Assembly: GCA_946699065.1 (NCBI GenBank)
Contig: CAMPDV010000020.1
Location: 1 to 64,000, forward strand
Direction: 5' to 3'
Length of the DNA: 64,000 bases
Source of the DNA: Loxodes magnus
Taxonomy: Eukaryota; Ciliophora; Karyorelictea; Loxodida; Loxodidae
Every line of letters starts with the position of its first letter. Position 1 is the stretch's first letter. A program made the position numbers and the translations under genes. Shown in pieces: positions 12,263 to 23,860 of this stretch. The notes beneath the pieces are model-generated. The model searched no databases. It worked only from the letters and a program-made list of their open reading frames with translations, and had not been told where the DNA came from.

Positions 12263-13588
12263 ATGAAAGAAGGAATTTCAATTCTGTTTAATCTATCTTT
12301 CTCCTGGATTCTATTTACTTTTGCATTGATAAAAGCTAATTCATAATGTCCTATCTGGCAGTGCTCAACTGAGTATATTAAAGAAGCTTGCTACTATCTT
12401 TCAAAAGATAAATAGACTCTCCATGCAGGACCTTTTTGTGAAAATCCAAGTGATAATTGCTACTTAACTGATTTTTTGTCCGGTCAGTTAGAAACTAATT
12501 GCAGTTCAAGAAGATAACTACTATCTAACTATTTAGAAGAAAAGTATTGCATCGGCATTGATTTCTTAACTGAATTTAAATGCGATGATTATTGTTATGC
12601 AGTAACAACTTGTAAATAAAAAAATGGAAAATCAAATAATAATTGCCGAACTAAAATAGTATGTGATTATAGTAGATGATAGAAAGACAATCCTTAAAAC
12701 TTAAATGGAAGTTCTTTTTATTCAGAATGTATTTCTGATTTAGATTGCAAGTCAGGACAATGCGACTGTGTAGTAAATCAAAATCACAATGGAAGATGTG
12801 CAGCTAGCATATATGATAAAGCATTCAAAGATTTTTATATTTTCACTTGTGGAAAGCAATTTGTAGATTATGAAGTTGACAGATGTGCATATTGAATTCT
12901 TGTAAAAACATAACATTTGATTAAATCTATATAGGATTTTAAAAAATAGTTACCTTGTATCAAAAGTTTTACTGATTACAAATCTTTGATAGAAGTAAGT
13001 AAGGAATTGAAGGATAAGAAATGGATAGATTGATTAATATTAGGATTAGTGCTTGGAATTGCTTTAATTATTTCAATATGCTGTGCCATACCATATACCA
13101 GAAGACTCTGCTTTTCAGTTATATGCTCAAAAAGAAGATTATTCTGCAAATCTAAAAATAACTCTTAGAAAAATGAAATTAAAATTACTGAATTAAAAAA
13201 ACAGGAAAAAGACCAAAAGTAATCTACAAATAGTTAAGAAAAACTAAATTCAAAAGATCAACCTATTGCAATAAAATTTGAAAGTCCTGATTCTTAAAAT
13301 TAGTCATAGAATTCCCATGAATAAAATCTTCAGAAAAGTGCAATCTGTGAACAGTATCTGCAAGATTTCAATAATCTGTATCCTTAATACAACCCTTAAG
13401 TTATTTCTATAGATTAGCAGGTTTAGTATCCTCCTAGTTTTCGACAAGAACTTTATCAACCTATGTAGTAAACCTAATAGCCACTTGTAGTAAATTATTA
13501 GGGATACAATGTTCCTTATGGTTAGGCTTAGCAAAATGTTTTGCATATCGAAAATATTGTTATTAAATAGGAAGATTATCCAAAATGA
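12263..13588 (+). CDS. Cysteine-rich type I membrane protein with Gln-rich cytoplasmic tail
   Basis: A 441-codon intron-free frame ends at TGA 13586. A hydrophobic N-terminal signal (about residues 5-24) is followed by an ectodomain of about 230 residues with many cysteines in short clusters such as CDDYC and CKSGQCDC. A single transmembrane helix at about 257-279 (WLILGLVLGIALIISICC) is followed by a basic, cysteine-dotted juxtamembrane stretch. The tail is long and rich in Lys, Gln, Pro and Tyr, with most Gln codons TAA or TAG. Three in-frame TGA codons read as Trp. It resembles a surface receptor or adhesion protein of the secretory route, but I recognise no named family. Confidence 0.85.
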
Positions 13589-13641
13589 TATTAACAATTT
13601 TATTTATAAACCTTATTTTATTCTAAAATTAATTTAATAAA

Positions 13642-14392
13642 ATGGTAGATATCTTAAAAAATTATTTTTTCATCACTTCCTCAAAATAGGAGAAAAAACC
13701 AGAAGCTTCTTTATATTACATCTTAGCTTAAACTATTTCAACCTTCTTAATTAATATTAAAAAAGGAAAAAAAGAAGAAAAATTTACCAGTCATCTTCAT
13801 CCATATCTCCAAAAAAGTAGGTAAATTCTAACATCTCTAAACGATTAAAACTGAAATACCTATGAAAAGGTAAAAATAACTGAAGAAGGAATTAATGTAA
13901 GAAATTTACTAAGAATGGCAATTTAATCTATCTGGCCAAGGAATAAGTTCTTGGAAAGAATAAAAAACAAATCTTAATTATTCTTTGCTTGATAAGGCTA
14001 TTGTAAATCTGGAAAAGGATTTAGAATAACATTAAAATGAAATCTAATTTTATGCTACAGGCTCAAATATACATATACCCTGATTGAATTTTAAAAGTAG
14101 TTAAAACTAAGATGGAGGAATTAGTCTAAGGTTTGTGAATAATGAAACAACTTAGAGAAAAATGTATTTAATCAAGAAAAATCAATAAAGATAAAGAAAT
14201 AATACATAATAAAATAGAATCCTAATACCAAAATTTAATTTATCTATTAAAAAGCATTAATTTTCTAAAGAATATCTTACAAATTAAAAATGTTTACAAT
14301 GTTAAAGCTAAAGGCAAAACATATTTTATTAATGTTTAAATTAAAAATCGCTCTATATAATTAAAAACATTTTTTAAACTAAACTTAGTTGA
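13642..14392 (+). CDS. WWE-domain-like protein, two exons
   Basis: Exon 1 (13642-13820) starts MVDILKNYFF. A 49-nt intron at 13821-13869, with AG before GTAAAT and ending AAAAG, joins it in frame to exon 2, which ends at TGA 14390 (233 codons plus stop). Exon 2 has a block with W, then W about ten residues later, a helix-like stretch, then YATGSNIHIPWLNFKSS followed by NQDGGISLRFVNN. Order and spacing resemble a WWE domain (W..W..., Y.IDF, N..TG..R), a module of PARP and ubiquitin-ligase proteins that binds ADP-ribose-type ligands. The match is by eye. The C-terminal 60 residues are low complexity, so the true end may be earlier or across another intron. Confidence 0.5.
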
Positions 14393-16778
14393 AAAAGTAA
14401 AAGCACATATAGTATTTACTTTTAGTGTATAAGCTAAATAATAAAAAATGAACTTAATAATTAAATATTTCAATATCATATGAAACTTAAAAAGTTAAAT
14501 TTTTAAATCTTAAAAAATTTAACTTTAAGAACTTTTGAAGCTAGCAAATTTTATACTGGAAGTTTTATTTTAAAATAGATTTAAAATATATAAAAAAGGA
14601 ATATTAATATCTGATTATTGTAATTTTTTAAAATTTCATTTGGATCTATTAAATTATCGATTTCAATTAAAAAGGAATAATTAATATAAAGAATGTTTCG
14701 AATATCTTCATTATGACTACATCATTAAAAGAAAAATCATTTTCTAAAAACTTAATAAAAGGAAATAAAATACAGAAAGAGCCTCTATTTAATAAATTAA
14801 CTTGCATATTAAACTATTTGCAATAATTAGTAATATTTAAAATATAATAATCATTACCTCTTCGAAACTAAATTATATCTGTATTCTATAAGTAAACCTA
14901 CATATCATTCAAAAAATGTTAGCTTTAAACTCTTAAAAATGATCCATAAATACTCTCAAAAAACTTGTTAAAATAAACAAAATCTATTTCAGCTATAAAG
15001 TCTATTTTCCTTTTAGATTTATAATAATTTCAAGTAGTTTAATTAAATGTATAGGTAAAATGATATAGTTTAATTTATTATGGTATTTATTAAATACAGT
15101 CTTTTTGTGTATTAATTACTTTATTAAGATTATTACTTTCAATAGTCTTCTAATAATATAAGAAATTGCTCTAAGTACTTAAAACTTTAAATATTTCTTA
15201 ATGATAACATATCCTAATCATTTAAATCAAAGCCTAGTCTAATCAAGCAATTCAAATTTACCAATCCTTTATTTTCCAAATAATTAAATTTTAAGGAAAA
15301 TTTTGCAAGTAAAATATTGCTAGCAATATTAAGGAGACGGAATCTACTTAGACATAAAAGAATTACTAATGAAATAGGTATCTAAAATATTGAGATAGCT
15401 TAAAGCTAGGAAAATAAAAGTAAAAACAACTAGCTAAATACTTCTATATAACTTGTTGCTAATTTTAATTTTAGGAATTTAATAATTCTCCATTTTTAAT
15501 AAATACAACTAATAAGTAAGCTCTTTATATTAAAGCTTTCAATTCAACCTTCATAATTAATTATCCTTACGACTTTTATCAATTAAGATGCTTTAAATAA
15601 AAGGTTAAATATTATTTCATTTCTATATTAAATATTCTTAAGAAGCAACAAAGAAATTAAGAGAGCTTACAGAGAAATATCACTAAATTAAAAAAATGTA
15701 ATAATGAAAAGCTTAATTACTTTAATTTTATCTATTTTACTTTTAAGTAACTATCAAAATAAAAATTTTTATACTTTATTATTAAACAGGAAAGTCCAAA
15801 ATTTAATTAAATAAGATAATCTAAAATTAGCATCCTTATTGATTTTAATCAATTAGTAGTTAGATTTTAATTTAATTTTATCTATTTTACTTTTAAGTGT
15901 ACTTATTATAATAAAGTATGATCTACTAATAGTTTAGATAATCAGCTTTAAATAAATCCGCTTAATAATAATTAGACAACGTTAAAGCCTTATATTCTTA
16001 AGCATTGAATTACCTAAAAAGTTGATAAAATAATTGCTATGCTAATGACAATAACTTATAAAATAGAACTTATTGAAATATAGTCGAAATTTGGCAAAGT
16101 GATAATGATATGATGTTATTTATTTACATGAAACTAGCTTGAAGTTATATATAATTTATACATTATAGATATGCTTATTTAATTAAAAGTAGCATATTTC
16201 TTTACATTTTTATATCTGTAGAAATATATTTAAGCAATATTTTTAGATCTTTTTTTTGCTTTATCTAAATCAATCTACATACTGATATTTTTAATTCTCC
16301 TTATAAATGATGCTTTTCATAAGGAGGAACAATTTAAGGGTGATTTATAAAAGGTAAAAGCTAGATTATTATTTAAGAAGATACCTTGATATCATTAAAA
16401 GGAAATTAGATTTTTTGGATTTTAGCTAGTGAAAATTAACTTGAACTTATGCTTTATACATTTTATAGTTTATAGAAAAGAAGAAGCTATGATTGTATTT
16501 GAAGCTATTACTGATTTCAGACTTTAAATTATCTTTGAAAGTTGTACATATATCCTCAGTTTTTAGAACAATTATAGTTTATGAATTTAAACCTTAAACA
16601 TGAAATATGCAAGTTCTTATTTGTAAACCAAAAAGTTAGAGTACATCACTTTTATATTTTAAGCTGTAATTTTTTATTTCAATTAGCATATTTTAATCTT
16701 AATTTCTGAATTTAGTAAATAAGCTATGCTTAAGCTACTGAACATCATACTATAGATACTAAGAACTTGGAATATAAA
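14393..16778. other. No gene recognised; AT-rich intergenic DNA
   Basis: I found no convincing coding frame on either strand. It contains a 28-bp direct repeat (15721 and 15871) and many short A/T tracts. A short frame starting at 16779 (MKDLNKFVIEKCYKEYQK...) looks protein-like for about 40 codons but cannot be closed convincingly. Confidence 0.4.
15721..15898. repeat. 28-bp direct repeat, 150 bp apart
   Basis: The sequence starting TTTAATTTTATCTATTTTAC at 15721-15748 recurs exactly at 15871-15898. No gene or terminal-repeat structure surrounds it, so it may be a local duplication. Confidence 0.7.
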
Positions 16779-16941
16779 ATGAAAGATTTAAATAAATTTG
16801 TTATTGAAAAATGTTATAAGGAATATCAAAAATAATTTCTAAGCTACATACAAACTGGAAAATAGAATATGCAATATCAGCAAGATAAATGCTTATGCAC
16901 AGGTATTTCCTGATTTTGAAAAAAAAATCATCTTAAAAGAA

Positions 16942-17601
16942 TCAATTCAGCTTTATATTAGGAAATAACTAGACCTTAAAACATAAAAATTGAGTTTAAT
17001 TAATTAATTAATTTTAATTAAAATGGATATGATCATCTTTCTTAGAGGAAATTTTTCCTCAAATTAAAGACAATAAAACATTTTATTATTCTTTTCTCAA
17101 CTGTGCATCATAGAATTTTATTTTATCTTTTTGTAATTTTACTTCGGCTCCCATAAATAAATTCTAAAGCCATTGTTGTCTTCTTGTAGTTATTTATTTC
17201 GTTACTATTTATTACCAAAACTCAGTTTGAGTAGTGTCATACTTGAATCAACTAATACCGGCTTCTTTCTTGAATCAACTAATACCGGCTTCTTTCTAAA
17301 ATACCTCCTAAGCTTTTACAACATAGTCTCTTAGATTTCCGAATTCTTTTCGGTGCTGATCAAGCACTATTTTTCACTTTAGGCAATTTTTCCATAGATA
17401 ACCATTCTTCTGACAACAATAACAGGGCTTTGCTAAGAGTTTTAAGTAAAGTTTTTGTATATTATAGTTTTTTGTTCAATTTCTATCTTATCTGTCTGAG
17501 ATTAGCTTTTTTAATTGGCAATTGAAGTTTTTATTTAATTTTCTATGGATTTAATGCAAGTTTTTTTAATTTTAGTACAAATTTGGAATTTTAAAATTCA
17601 T
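16942..17601 (-). CDS. Gag-like CCHC-type protein, copy B
   Basis: A 219-codon frame runs from ATG at 17601 to TGA at 16942-16944. A basic N-terminal half leads to CYCCQKNGYLWKNC (C60, C63, then Tyr 68 where the knuckle histidine should be, C73). It is followed by a hydrophilic tail. The layout matches CCHC copies A, C and D, but the histidine is replaced by tyrosine, so zinc binding is doubtful. The tail contains a perfect in-frame duplication of nine residues (KKEAGISWF twice). The frame remains open upstream of the chosen ATG, so the start is uncertain. It looks like an ageing member of the family. Confidence 0.55.
17242..17295. repeat. 27-bp tandem duplication inside CCHC copy B
   Basis: Two exact 27-bp units (17242-17268 and 17269-17295) lie head to tail. 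The length is a multiple of three and keeps the minus-strand frame open. Confidence 0.9.
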
Positions 17602-19214
17602 TAGCTAAATTAAGGAATAAAACTAAATAAATTCTTGCTAATGGAATTTATTTAGCTTTTTATCTTGTTAGGAAATTTAGTATTTCTCAACCCTTAACCT
17701 AAGTAAATTTGTCTTTTTTGATTCTTGGCTCTAGCTTGTTAACACAAACTTAAGATAGATCTTTTAGGTCAGAAATTAAGGTTTTCATTCTAAGGTTTAT
17801 TTCCATTTTTATTCTAAAAACTAATCTAAAACAGCTAATTAAATATTAATAAACTAGCAAGAAAAGAATGAAGCCTAATTTTAATTAATAAAGAAGAAGT
17901 TAAGTAAAAAACAAGCAAATATAGCAAGATTATATTACAGGATTGGAAAATAGTTTAAAAGAGTCATATTTCACAATGCATCGTTTGAGATTATCCATTT
18001 TTTTAAATAAAGAGCTAAAAAAATTGACTTTAATCTGAAAATATAAGGTTAAAGATCAAATAAAATATACAAGTGAAACACCTTAGATTCATCTTATATA
18101 AAAAGAGAATTTGATTTAATACTTTTAACAGAGGATTTTAAATTAATTTGCAATCAATGAAGAAAATTTTTAGACTCTCAATCGTAATAAGAATACTATT
18201 CCCTGATATTTTAAAATGCTTTGTCGCATTTTTACTTCATTTAAGACTGTATATAGAGGTGACATTATGCTTTAAACTGTATCGAGAGAAATAAGCAATG
18301 AAAAGGAGAAGATAAGCTGATATGCATATAATTAAATAAAATTTACAGTTGCTTATCTCAGTTTTTTATGAATTCAGATAAATAGACTTCAACTTATTTC
18401 TATTTTAATATACTATGGCAAAAAAAGTTTTTTGTGTTTCAACTTTAAAACTAGAATGAACTATAAATTATCCTAAATCTGATATAGAAAATCTCTTCGT
18501 AGACATTAGGAACTTAAATTCTAAATAATTTTAGCAAGTAAAAAGGAATTTAATTTTCTGGAATAAATTATGATGAAAAAAACATTATTTTAAAGTAACT
18601 TCCTATTGAGAAAATTCTGAAAATAATATTATATTAAAAAAGATTACACTTTATGGAAATAAACAGACTATTAAATATTTTGTCAAGCAGCTTGAAGGAT
18701 TATAAAAATTTCTAGAAATAAGCAATACTAACCTTAAAAAGGAATATAGAAAAAGTATAATCTCAATATTTAAGTTGAACACGAATTATTTAATTTTCAT
18801 TATGATTCAAATTTGTATCTTTATCCTGTAAAAATTTGAACTTTATGAATGTAGTTGAAAAGAAACGTTTAATCATATCTTCGAATTTGCCTTCTATCTG
18901 GACTAATTTAGAATTTTTTAGGTAGATTTTTTTGAGCAAAACTTAGAAAGATTAATATTAATGAATAAATCTACTTAAATTTAAATTTAATTTCAATAAA
19001 TAATAAGAAATAGGTATTAAATTAAAAATTTTTCATAGAAATTTACTTGAAAAAAAATTGAAATTTGGAAAAATCTTATAAAATTATATGAATCTAAGAA
19101 AGAGTAACAAGAAAGTTTGAGAAGGGTTAGCCAAACGTAGAAAGAGAGAAGAAATTACATTAAAAAAAAGAATATTTCTAATAAAATAACTTACTTTAAT
19201 AAGATATTTAAAAA
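17602..19214. other. No gene recognised
   Basis: AT-rich. Frames next to copy B stay open upstream to about 17830 and may be its 5' part. The 19090-19214 stretch could hold a 5' exon or leader of the gene at 19215. Nothing else is supported. Confidence 0.35.
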
Positions 19215-20390
19215 ATGTCGGGATTGAGACTATATACTCTCGAATAAACAGAAGAAAAAAAGAAAAGAGTGAGTAAAAGAAAAAGAATGTTCTCCTTTCA
19301 ATACACCAAGTATTTGACAAAAGATACAAAAACATTCTGAAATGAATGTAGATTTTCTGGACTAAGTTCAAAATAAATAAAAAGGTTTCTGATAGAGATC
19401 TAATTTTATAACGATTAGAATCATAACTAATAAAAGCTAGAGATGAAAGGAAAACTATTACAAGAAATTGAATAAATGCAGATAAATTATTTAAAAGATA
19501 GAGAATAAATTTCGAAGAAAATTTAAATAAATTAAATTTAAGCAAAAAGAAGTGACGATGCACATGGAAATTGAACAACAGTTATTCTCAAGAAAAAAAA
19601 ATCTTTGCTGATGTTTCAGCATATCTGGTTACTTATAATATTAATGCTGTAAATATAAATTAACTCTGAAGAAACAGATTAAAAACCTACTGAAACCCAA
19701 TAAGCTTTAATGTTATTCTAACAGAATTTACAGGCACAAGAATCTTAGGTGCAGCAGGGCTGACAGAATCAATATAGATAAGAAAGGAGGAAATAGAAGA
19801 AATGAAATTAGAAAATAAAATTCTAATAGATAAAATAATATTAATGAACGAAAACTAAAAGCAATCCAAGAAAATATTAATTAATACAAATAATTTATCG
19901 GATCTGATAACGAGGAGATGTATATAAGAGGTTTCGAAACAGGAAATTTTATGGATGAGAAGAGTTGTATTCGTGACAACAGAAACTTTATTAAAACAAG
20001 AAAATTCATAAGATTGAGTACCTGCTCCTCAAACTATTTTAGTTGAAATTAATCAAAATATGAAGTTTCATAGGGAAGCATTTTTATTAAAGTTTATTAT
20101 TATACTATTATAATAAAAAGAATAATAGGGACATTATTTTAATATTATTATTATATCTCAAAACTTTTATGGGGTTTCTATTTAGAGCCAATATTTTGAG
20201 AGGAACATATCTGGAAGATTATTTGGCTTTGGCAGAGGATTGAAATCTAGAATTATGGAGTATGCATTCATTATTCATGAATTTTCTTGCTTGAAGAATC
20301 AGATTAGCAGAATATTCGCGTTATAATAATTAAGAAGCCATACAGAATAAACAGCAAGATGATAGCTTAGTTTTCTTAAAATATTCATAT
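19215..20390 (+). CDS. Uncharacterised multi-exon gene
   Basis: The first frame, ATG at 19215 (MSGLRLYTLEQTEEKKK), continues through a charged coiled-coil-like stretch to a Gln-rich segment ending at 19748. Two GT-AG introns keep the coding character: 19749-19782 (34 nt) and 20018-20073 (56 nt). Exon 2 encodes FIGSDNEEMYIRGFETGNF, and exon 3 encodes TYLEDYLALAEDWNLELW and continues to about 20390. A further intron of about 39 nt near 19580-19619 would remove an unlikely hydrophobic run. No domain is recognised and the 3' end is not fixed, because no TGA closes exon 3 nearby. An alternative is a decayed element ORF. Confidence 0.4.
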
Positions 20391-20970
20391 TTAATCATTA
20401 ATAATAACTATTTTTATATAAGATCATATCTAAATCAAATTTATTTAATTGAAACGTTTTTCATAAGCATTTATAGTATTTTCTCTCCTTTAAATGAATT
20501 TCTAAATAAATAATTATTAGTAAAATTAAATGTATTTCTTTAATTTTGCAAGTTATTATATTTAAATCATCTGACTAAAAGACTAACTAAATTAACAGGA
20601 AAATTTATTTTTAAGAAGTTTAAAGATTAAAATATAAATTTAATGAAAAAACTCTTTAACTTAGTAACTTAAAGAATTTCGAAATAACTTTAATATATTA
20701 CAATAAGTCAAGGAATTAAAATAACTAACTCATCTTGGAAAACATTTAGTAGACAAATTATCCTTGTTCTACAAATTAGACCCTATACAAACCTATTTCA
20801 TGAATCCAATATATTTTTAAGCTGAAATAAGTTTCGTTTTATAAAGCTTAAAAGAATTTATCTTCAAATCTTAGAATAATAAAATTTTTTTAATTAATAT
20901 GAGAAAAAAATTTTGTGTTTTTGAGAGATTTTTTAATCTGCTCCTGAAAATCATAATTGTTTGAAGGTTA

Positions 20971-21320
20971 AATAAAAATGCTTAAAATAATTGAAAAGAT
21001 GGTGGGAGCTGAGAATGACCTTCGTGACAACACTTTCTGGTTTTATGGCTAGGAACAAGTTCCTTTCCTGTCGCTGAGAAAGTCCTTGGTCAGAGTCATT
21101 TTCTGAAGGGAATAGTGTCTTTGAGATTATCCGCTCTTGGTAGGGGTTTGAAGCCTGGCTGCTCATAGCGATGGAGCTCCCTAGCAGCTGTGCCTGGAGC
21201 ACAACAGGATATCCCCGTTATTCCATAAAAAGAGAGCGACGGGTCGTGCAATCGGAAAGGAGTTTCCGGTCCAAAAACTTCTATAGTTGAAATTAATTAA
21301 TTAATAAAAATGCTTAAAAT
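20971..21320 (+). mobile_element. SINE-like insertion with 18-nt flanking duplication
   Basis: About 300 bp of markedly GC-richer DNA (about 20995-21285) is bounded by an exact 18-nt direct repeat, AATAAAAATGCTTAAAAT, at 20971-20988 and 21303-21320. A short AATTAATTAATTAA tail lies just before the right repeat, so the element reads 5' to 3' on the plus strand. Tail plus target-site duplication is the signature of retroposition. I see no convincing tRNA-like A and B boxes and no protein. A structured RNA gene that was retroposed is the alternative. Confidence 0.6.
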
Positions 21321-21329
21321 GTCTTTGTA

Positions 21330-22020
21330 TATTATTTTTCCCAGTTTTCTTGTTTACCTTCCCTTACTAATCATGCCTCTTATTTTTACATAGATATCTA
21401 AAAAATAATTGCAATAAAGCCTTTTTAACTCTTCCAATTCTACTTAATTTTCTATCTTTTTAATTTTTATTATTTTTGTGGTGATTTTTAAGTTATAATG
21501 CTAGATATAAAAAATTTTTACATCTTTTGTAGAAGTTTATTGCTGATTTAATAATAGATCCTTATTTTCTCTTTTTATAATTTTAATCTTAATATGTTTT
21601 ATTTGCATCCAATCAAATTTTTAACTCTGTATTTACAGTTAGTAGTCCAATTCATTTTACTACTTAACTGTCTATTCTATTTATGAATTTTTTACTAAAT
21701 TTTCTTAGGATAGGTATAGTTTTGTTGTTCTAGCTTATTATAAACTTCGGAAAATTTTTTATCTCTTTTTAAGACAAAATTTTATTTAATTCTTCCTATT
21801 TGCTAAAATGCTCCATAGGCTCTTTATTTTCCTTCTTTATATGTTTGATTTGTTCTTGCAAATTTAATAAGAATAATCAAATATTTAAATTGAGAATTGC
21901 TTTAAAGCTCTCTAACTCTCCTTTTTTATATTCTACCCGCTCCTAATTATGCTTTTACTGTTTTTTCTTTTTGTATTTAGTACTTATTAGTGCTTCTTAT
22001 AGAAAAATCACTGAAAATTG
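21330..22020 (-). pseudogene. Interrupted coding region on the minus strand
   Basis: Minus-strand frames have clear coding character but switch. One contains ELESFKAILNLN and EEQ/KEN-rich coiled-coil-like sequence. A second, further downstream, contains EQQNYTYPKKIQQKIHKQN and KMNWTTNCKYRVKNLIGCK. I could not join them with confidence, so this is either a gene with unrecognised introns or a decayed one. The SINE-like insertion lies directly against its downstream end. Confidence 0.35.
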
Positions 22021-22187
22021 TATTTTATTAATCAATTAATAATTGTAGCCTCTATACAGGAAATGAGCATACATTTATTCCTCTATACTAATATATGTAA
22101 TATGATATAACTAAATCCTTACTATTATGGAATATTATTTAGAAGCTTGACTTAATTAAATGCAAAATCTATTATATACTTTTTTCT

Positions 22188-22316
22188 TTTAATAATAATA
22201 ATAGTAAACTAAAAGTAATTAAAGTTTAGCATTCCCTGGATTTTCAACCAGGTTTTTGCTACCATTTTTTTAGCGTGGATGGATACCACGCCATTTTTTT
22301 ATGTGGATGGAACCAC
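22188..22316. repeat. Left terminal inverted repeat
   Basis: In order from the edge it holds an AAT-microsatellite block, AGTTTAGCATT, a GGATTTTCAACC block, and two iterations of CCATTTTTTT with GTGGATGG. It pairs with 23783-23916 on the other strand. The two inner iterations make a short internal direct repeat within the TIR. Confidence 0.75.
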
Positions 22317-23014
22317 AGAGGATCTTCTGTCTTTTATGTGAATAGTTTTCTCTTGTAAATCCCTGTTTAGGTTATTCAGAGTCTGCTGATTATGCTTAAC
22401 GTTCTTTATTGTTCTTTTATCTAAATTTATCTTCACTAATCGCAATTTTGTAATAAGTGTCACTTTGATTTGCAATAATAGCATTGTTTGCCTTGTTTTT
22501 TCTTGAATCTCTTCAGAAATACTTTTTTTTCAAGTTAATCGATTCTTTTGATTAAATCTATATTAATCTTTTAGTCATTCTATTTTTCTTAAACGTTTGC
22601 TTATGTAGAAACATTTTCGATAATCATATTTTGTTCTTGCTTAAAATTCGATTGAGATTATTCATATAGTTACTATTCCGTGACTAGATTATTCTAAATC
22701 AATTATCGTCTAATTATTAGAAGCTCGTTATTTTAATCTTCGATAGTATTCATTAGTTCTCTTATTTTTTCCCCTTGGTTGTAAATTGTTTCCTAATAAT
22801 TTTGTATTATTGTTTTCATTTGGTCAAGCTATATTTATATTTCGGATTATTTTTATACCTTTACTGGATTCGATTCTATTGTTCCGATTATAATTTTTCC
22901 TTCAGAGGAGGAACTTGATTTATCTTCTTCTTGTTGTTGTCTCTGCATTTGTTTCGCAGCTTTCCTTTTTGCGTTCTTAATTTGGTTTTTGGAAAGGCGA
23001 ATAGATTATTCCAT
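22290..23014 (-). CDS. Gag-like CCHC protein, copy C (frame-interrupted)
   Basis: It starts at ATG 23014 with MEQSIRLSKNQIKNAKRKAA and a Ser/Glu-rich stretch, parallel to copy D. The middle third does not stay in one frame. The C-terminal third is again clear: an EKQNDQKINIDLIKRI-type helix, the knuckle CYYCKSKWHLLQNC, then a WITQTGIYKRKL motif running into the left TIR. The middle needs a frameshift or introns, so this copy is probably damaged, whereas its partner at 23081 is open throughout. Confidence 0.6.
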
Positions 23015-23080
23015 TTTTTTTTTTTTTTTTACTTTTTTCTTTTATTGTATAAATAAGTTAGATGAAAAAAAAAAAAAAAG
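23015..23080. promoter_or_regulatory. Shared divergent promoter or leader of the CCHC ORF pair
   Basis: Only 66 bp separate the two start codons. They hold a long T run (A run on the minus strand) directly before the left ATG, a TATTGTATAAATA core, and a 15-nt A run before the right ATG. Both ORFs thus begin right after a poly-A leader, similar to copy A, whose ATG also follows an A run. Promoter function is inferred from position. Confidence 0.45.
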
Positions 23081-23860
23081 ATGGAGCAGAACATTAGATT
23101 AAATAAAAATCAAATAAGAAATGCTCGGAAAAAGGCTGCTTAAGTTCTTCGATAAAAAGCAAAACAATAAGAAGAATCAAGTTCCGACTCATAAGGTAAA
23201 ATAATGATCGGAACTTTGCAAGCTGAGGAATTTAAATCAGATATTTCAGAGGAACTACGACAAAAGATCGAACAAATGTAAAAAATTATATCCCGATACG
23301 AAGAAACAATATATAATTAAGACTTATTAATACGGGAACTTACAACAAACATTGACGTGCAAAATAATGAAATGGAAATCCTTAAGAATCAGCTAATAGA
23401 AAACAAGGTAATAACGGAAGAACAACTTTGAATGTAATCGCAATAAAAATCTTAACGTACATCAAAGATGGAAATTGAAAAAACTTTCACTCCATTATAA
23501 AGTGTTTAAGAACAGAAAGAAATTAGATATGATAATAACTTAATTAAAAGACTAGAAAATATTGAAAATAAGCTATTTAAAAAACATATTAGTCAAAAGA
23601 AGATTAAAAAATAATGTTGATATTGCCAATCCAATTACCACTTATTAAGAAGATGCTGAGAATGAAAAAAATTAAATGAAAAGGTATAATAAAGAACATG
23701 AAGAGCATTGAATTTTCTATGGATAACTCCAACAGGAATATACAAATAAAAACTTCCTATGCGCTCTTTTGAAAGCAATCAGTGGTAACCATCCACATAA
23801 AAAAAATGGTCGCGGTATCCATCCGAGTCAAAAAAATGGCGGCAGGAACTGGTTGAAAGT
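23081..23860 (+). CDS. Gag-like CCHC protein, copy D
   Basis: The frame opens at ATG 23081 (MEQNIRLNKNQIRNARKKAA), clearly homologous to copy C. It goes through a Gln/Glu-rich region and coiled coil to the knuckle C179, C182, H187, C192 (CWYCQSNYHLLRRC). It ends with WITPTGIYKQKL, and coding similarity stops inside the right TIR. Several Trp are TGA. The first in-frame TGA that could be a stop is far downstream, so the exact end is not known and 23860 is approximate. It resembles nucleic-acid-binding Gag proteins. No enzyme domain is attached. Confidence 0.65.

Noticed and set aside
16779..16990. Possible small gene MKDLNKFVIEKCYKEYQK...
   Set aside because: Looks protein-like for about 40 codons with several Cys, but overlaps the tail of CCHC copy B on the other strand and no convincing end could be placed.
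19084..19578. Minus-strand ORF of 164 codons rich in Phe and Leu
   Set aside because: Antisense of Lys/Glu-rich plus-strand coding sequence; its hydrophobicity is a by-product.
20951..21202. Minus-strand 83-codon ORF in the GC-rich island
   Set aside because: Crosses the flanking repeat into unrelated DNA and has no domain; the island is better explained as a SINE-like insert.
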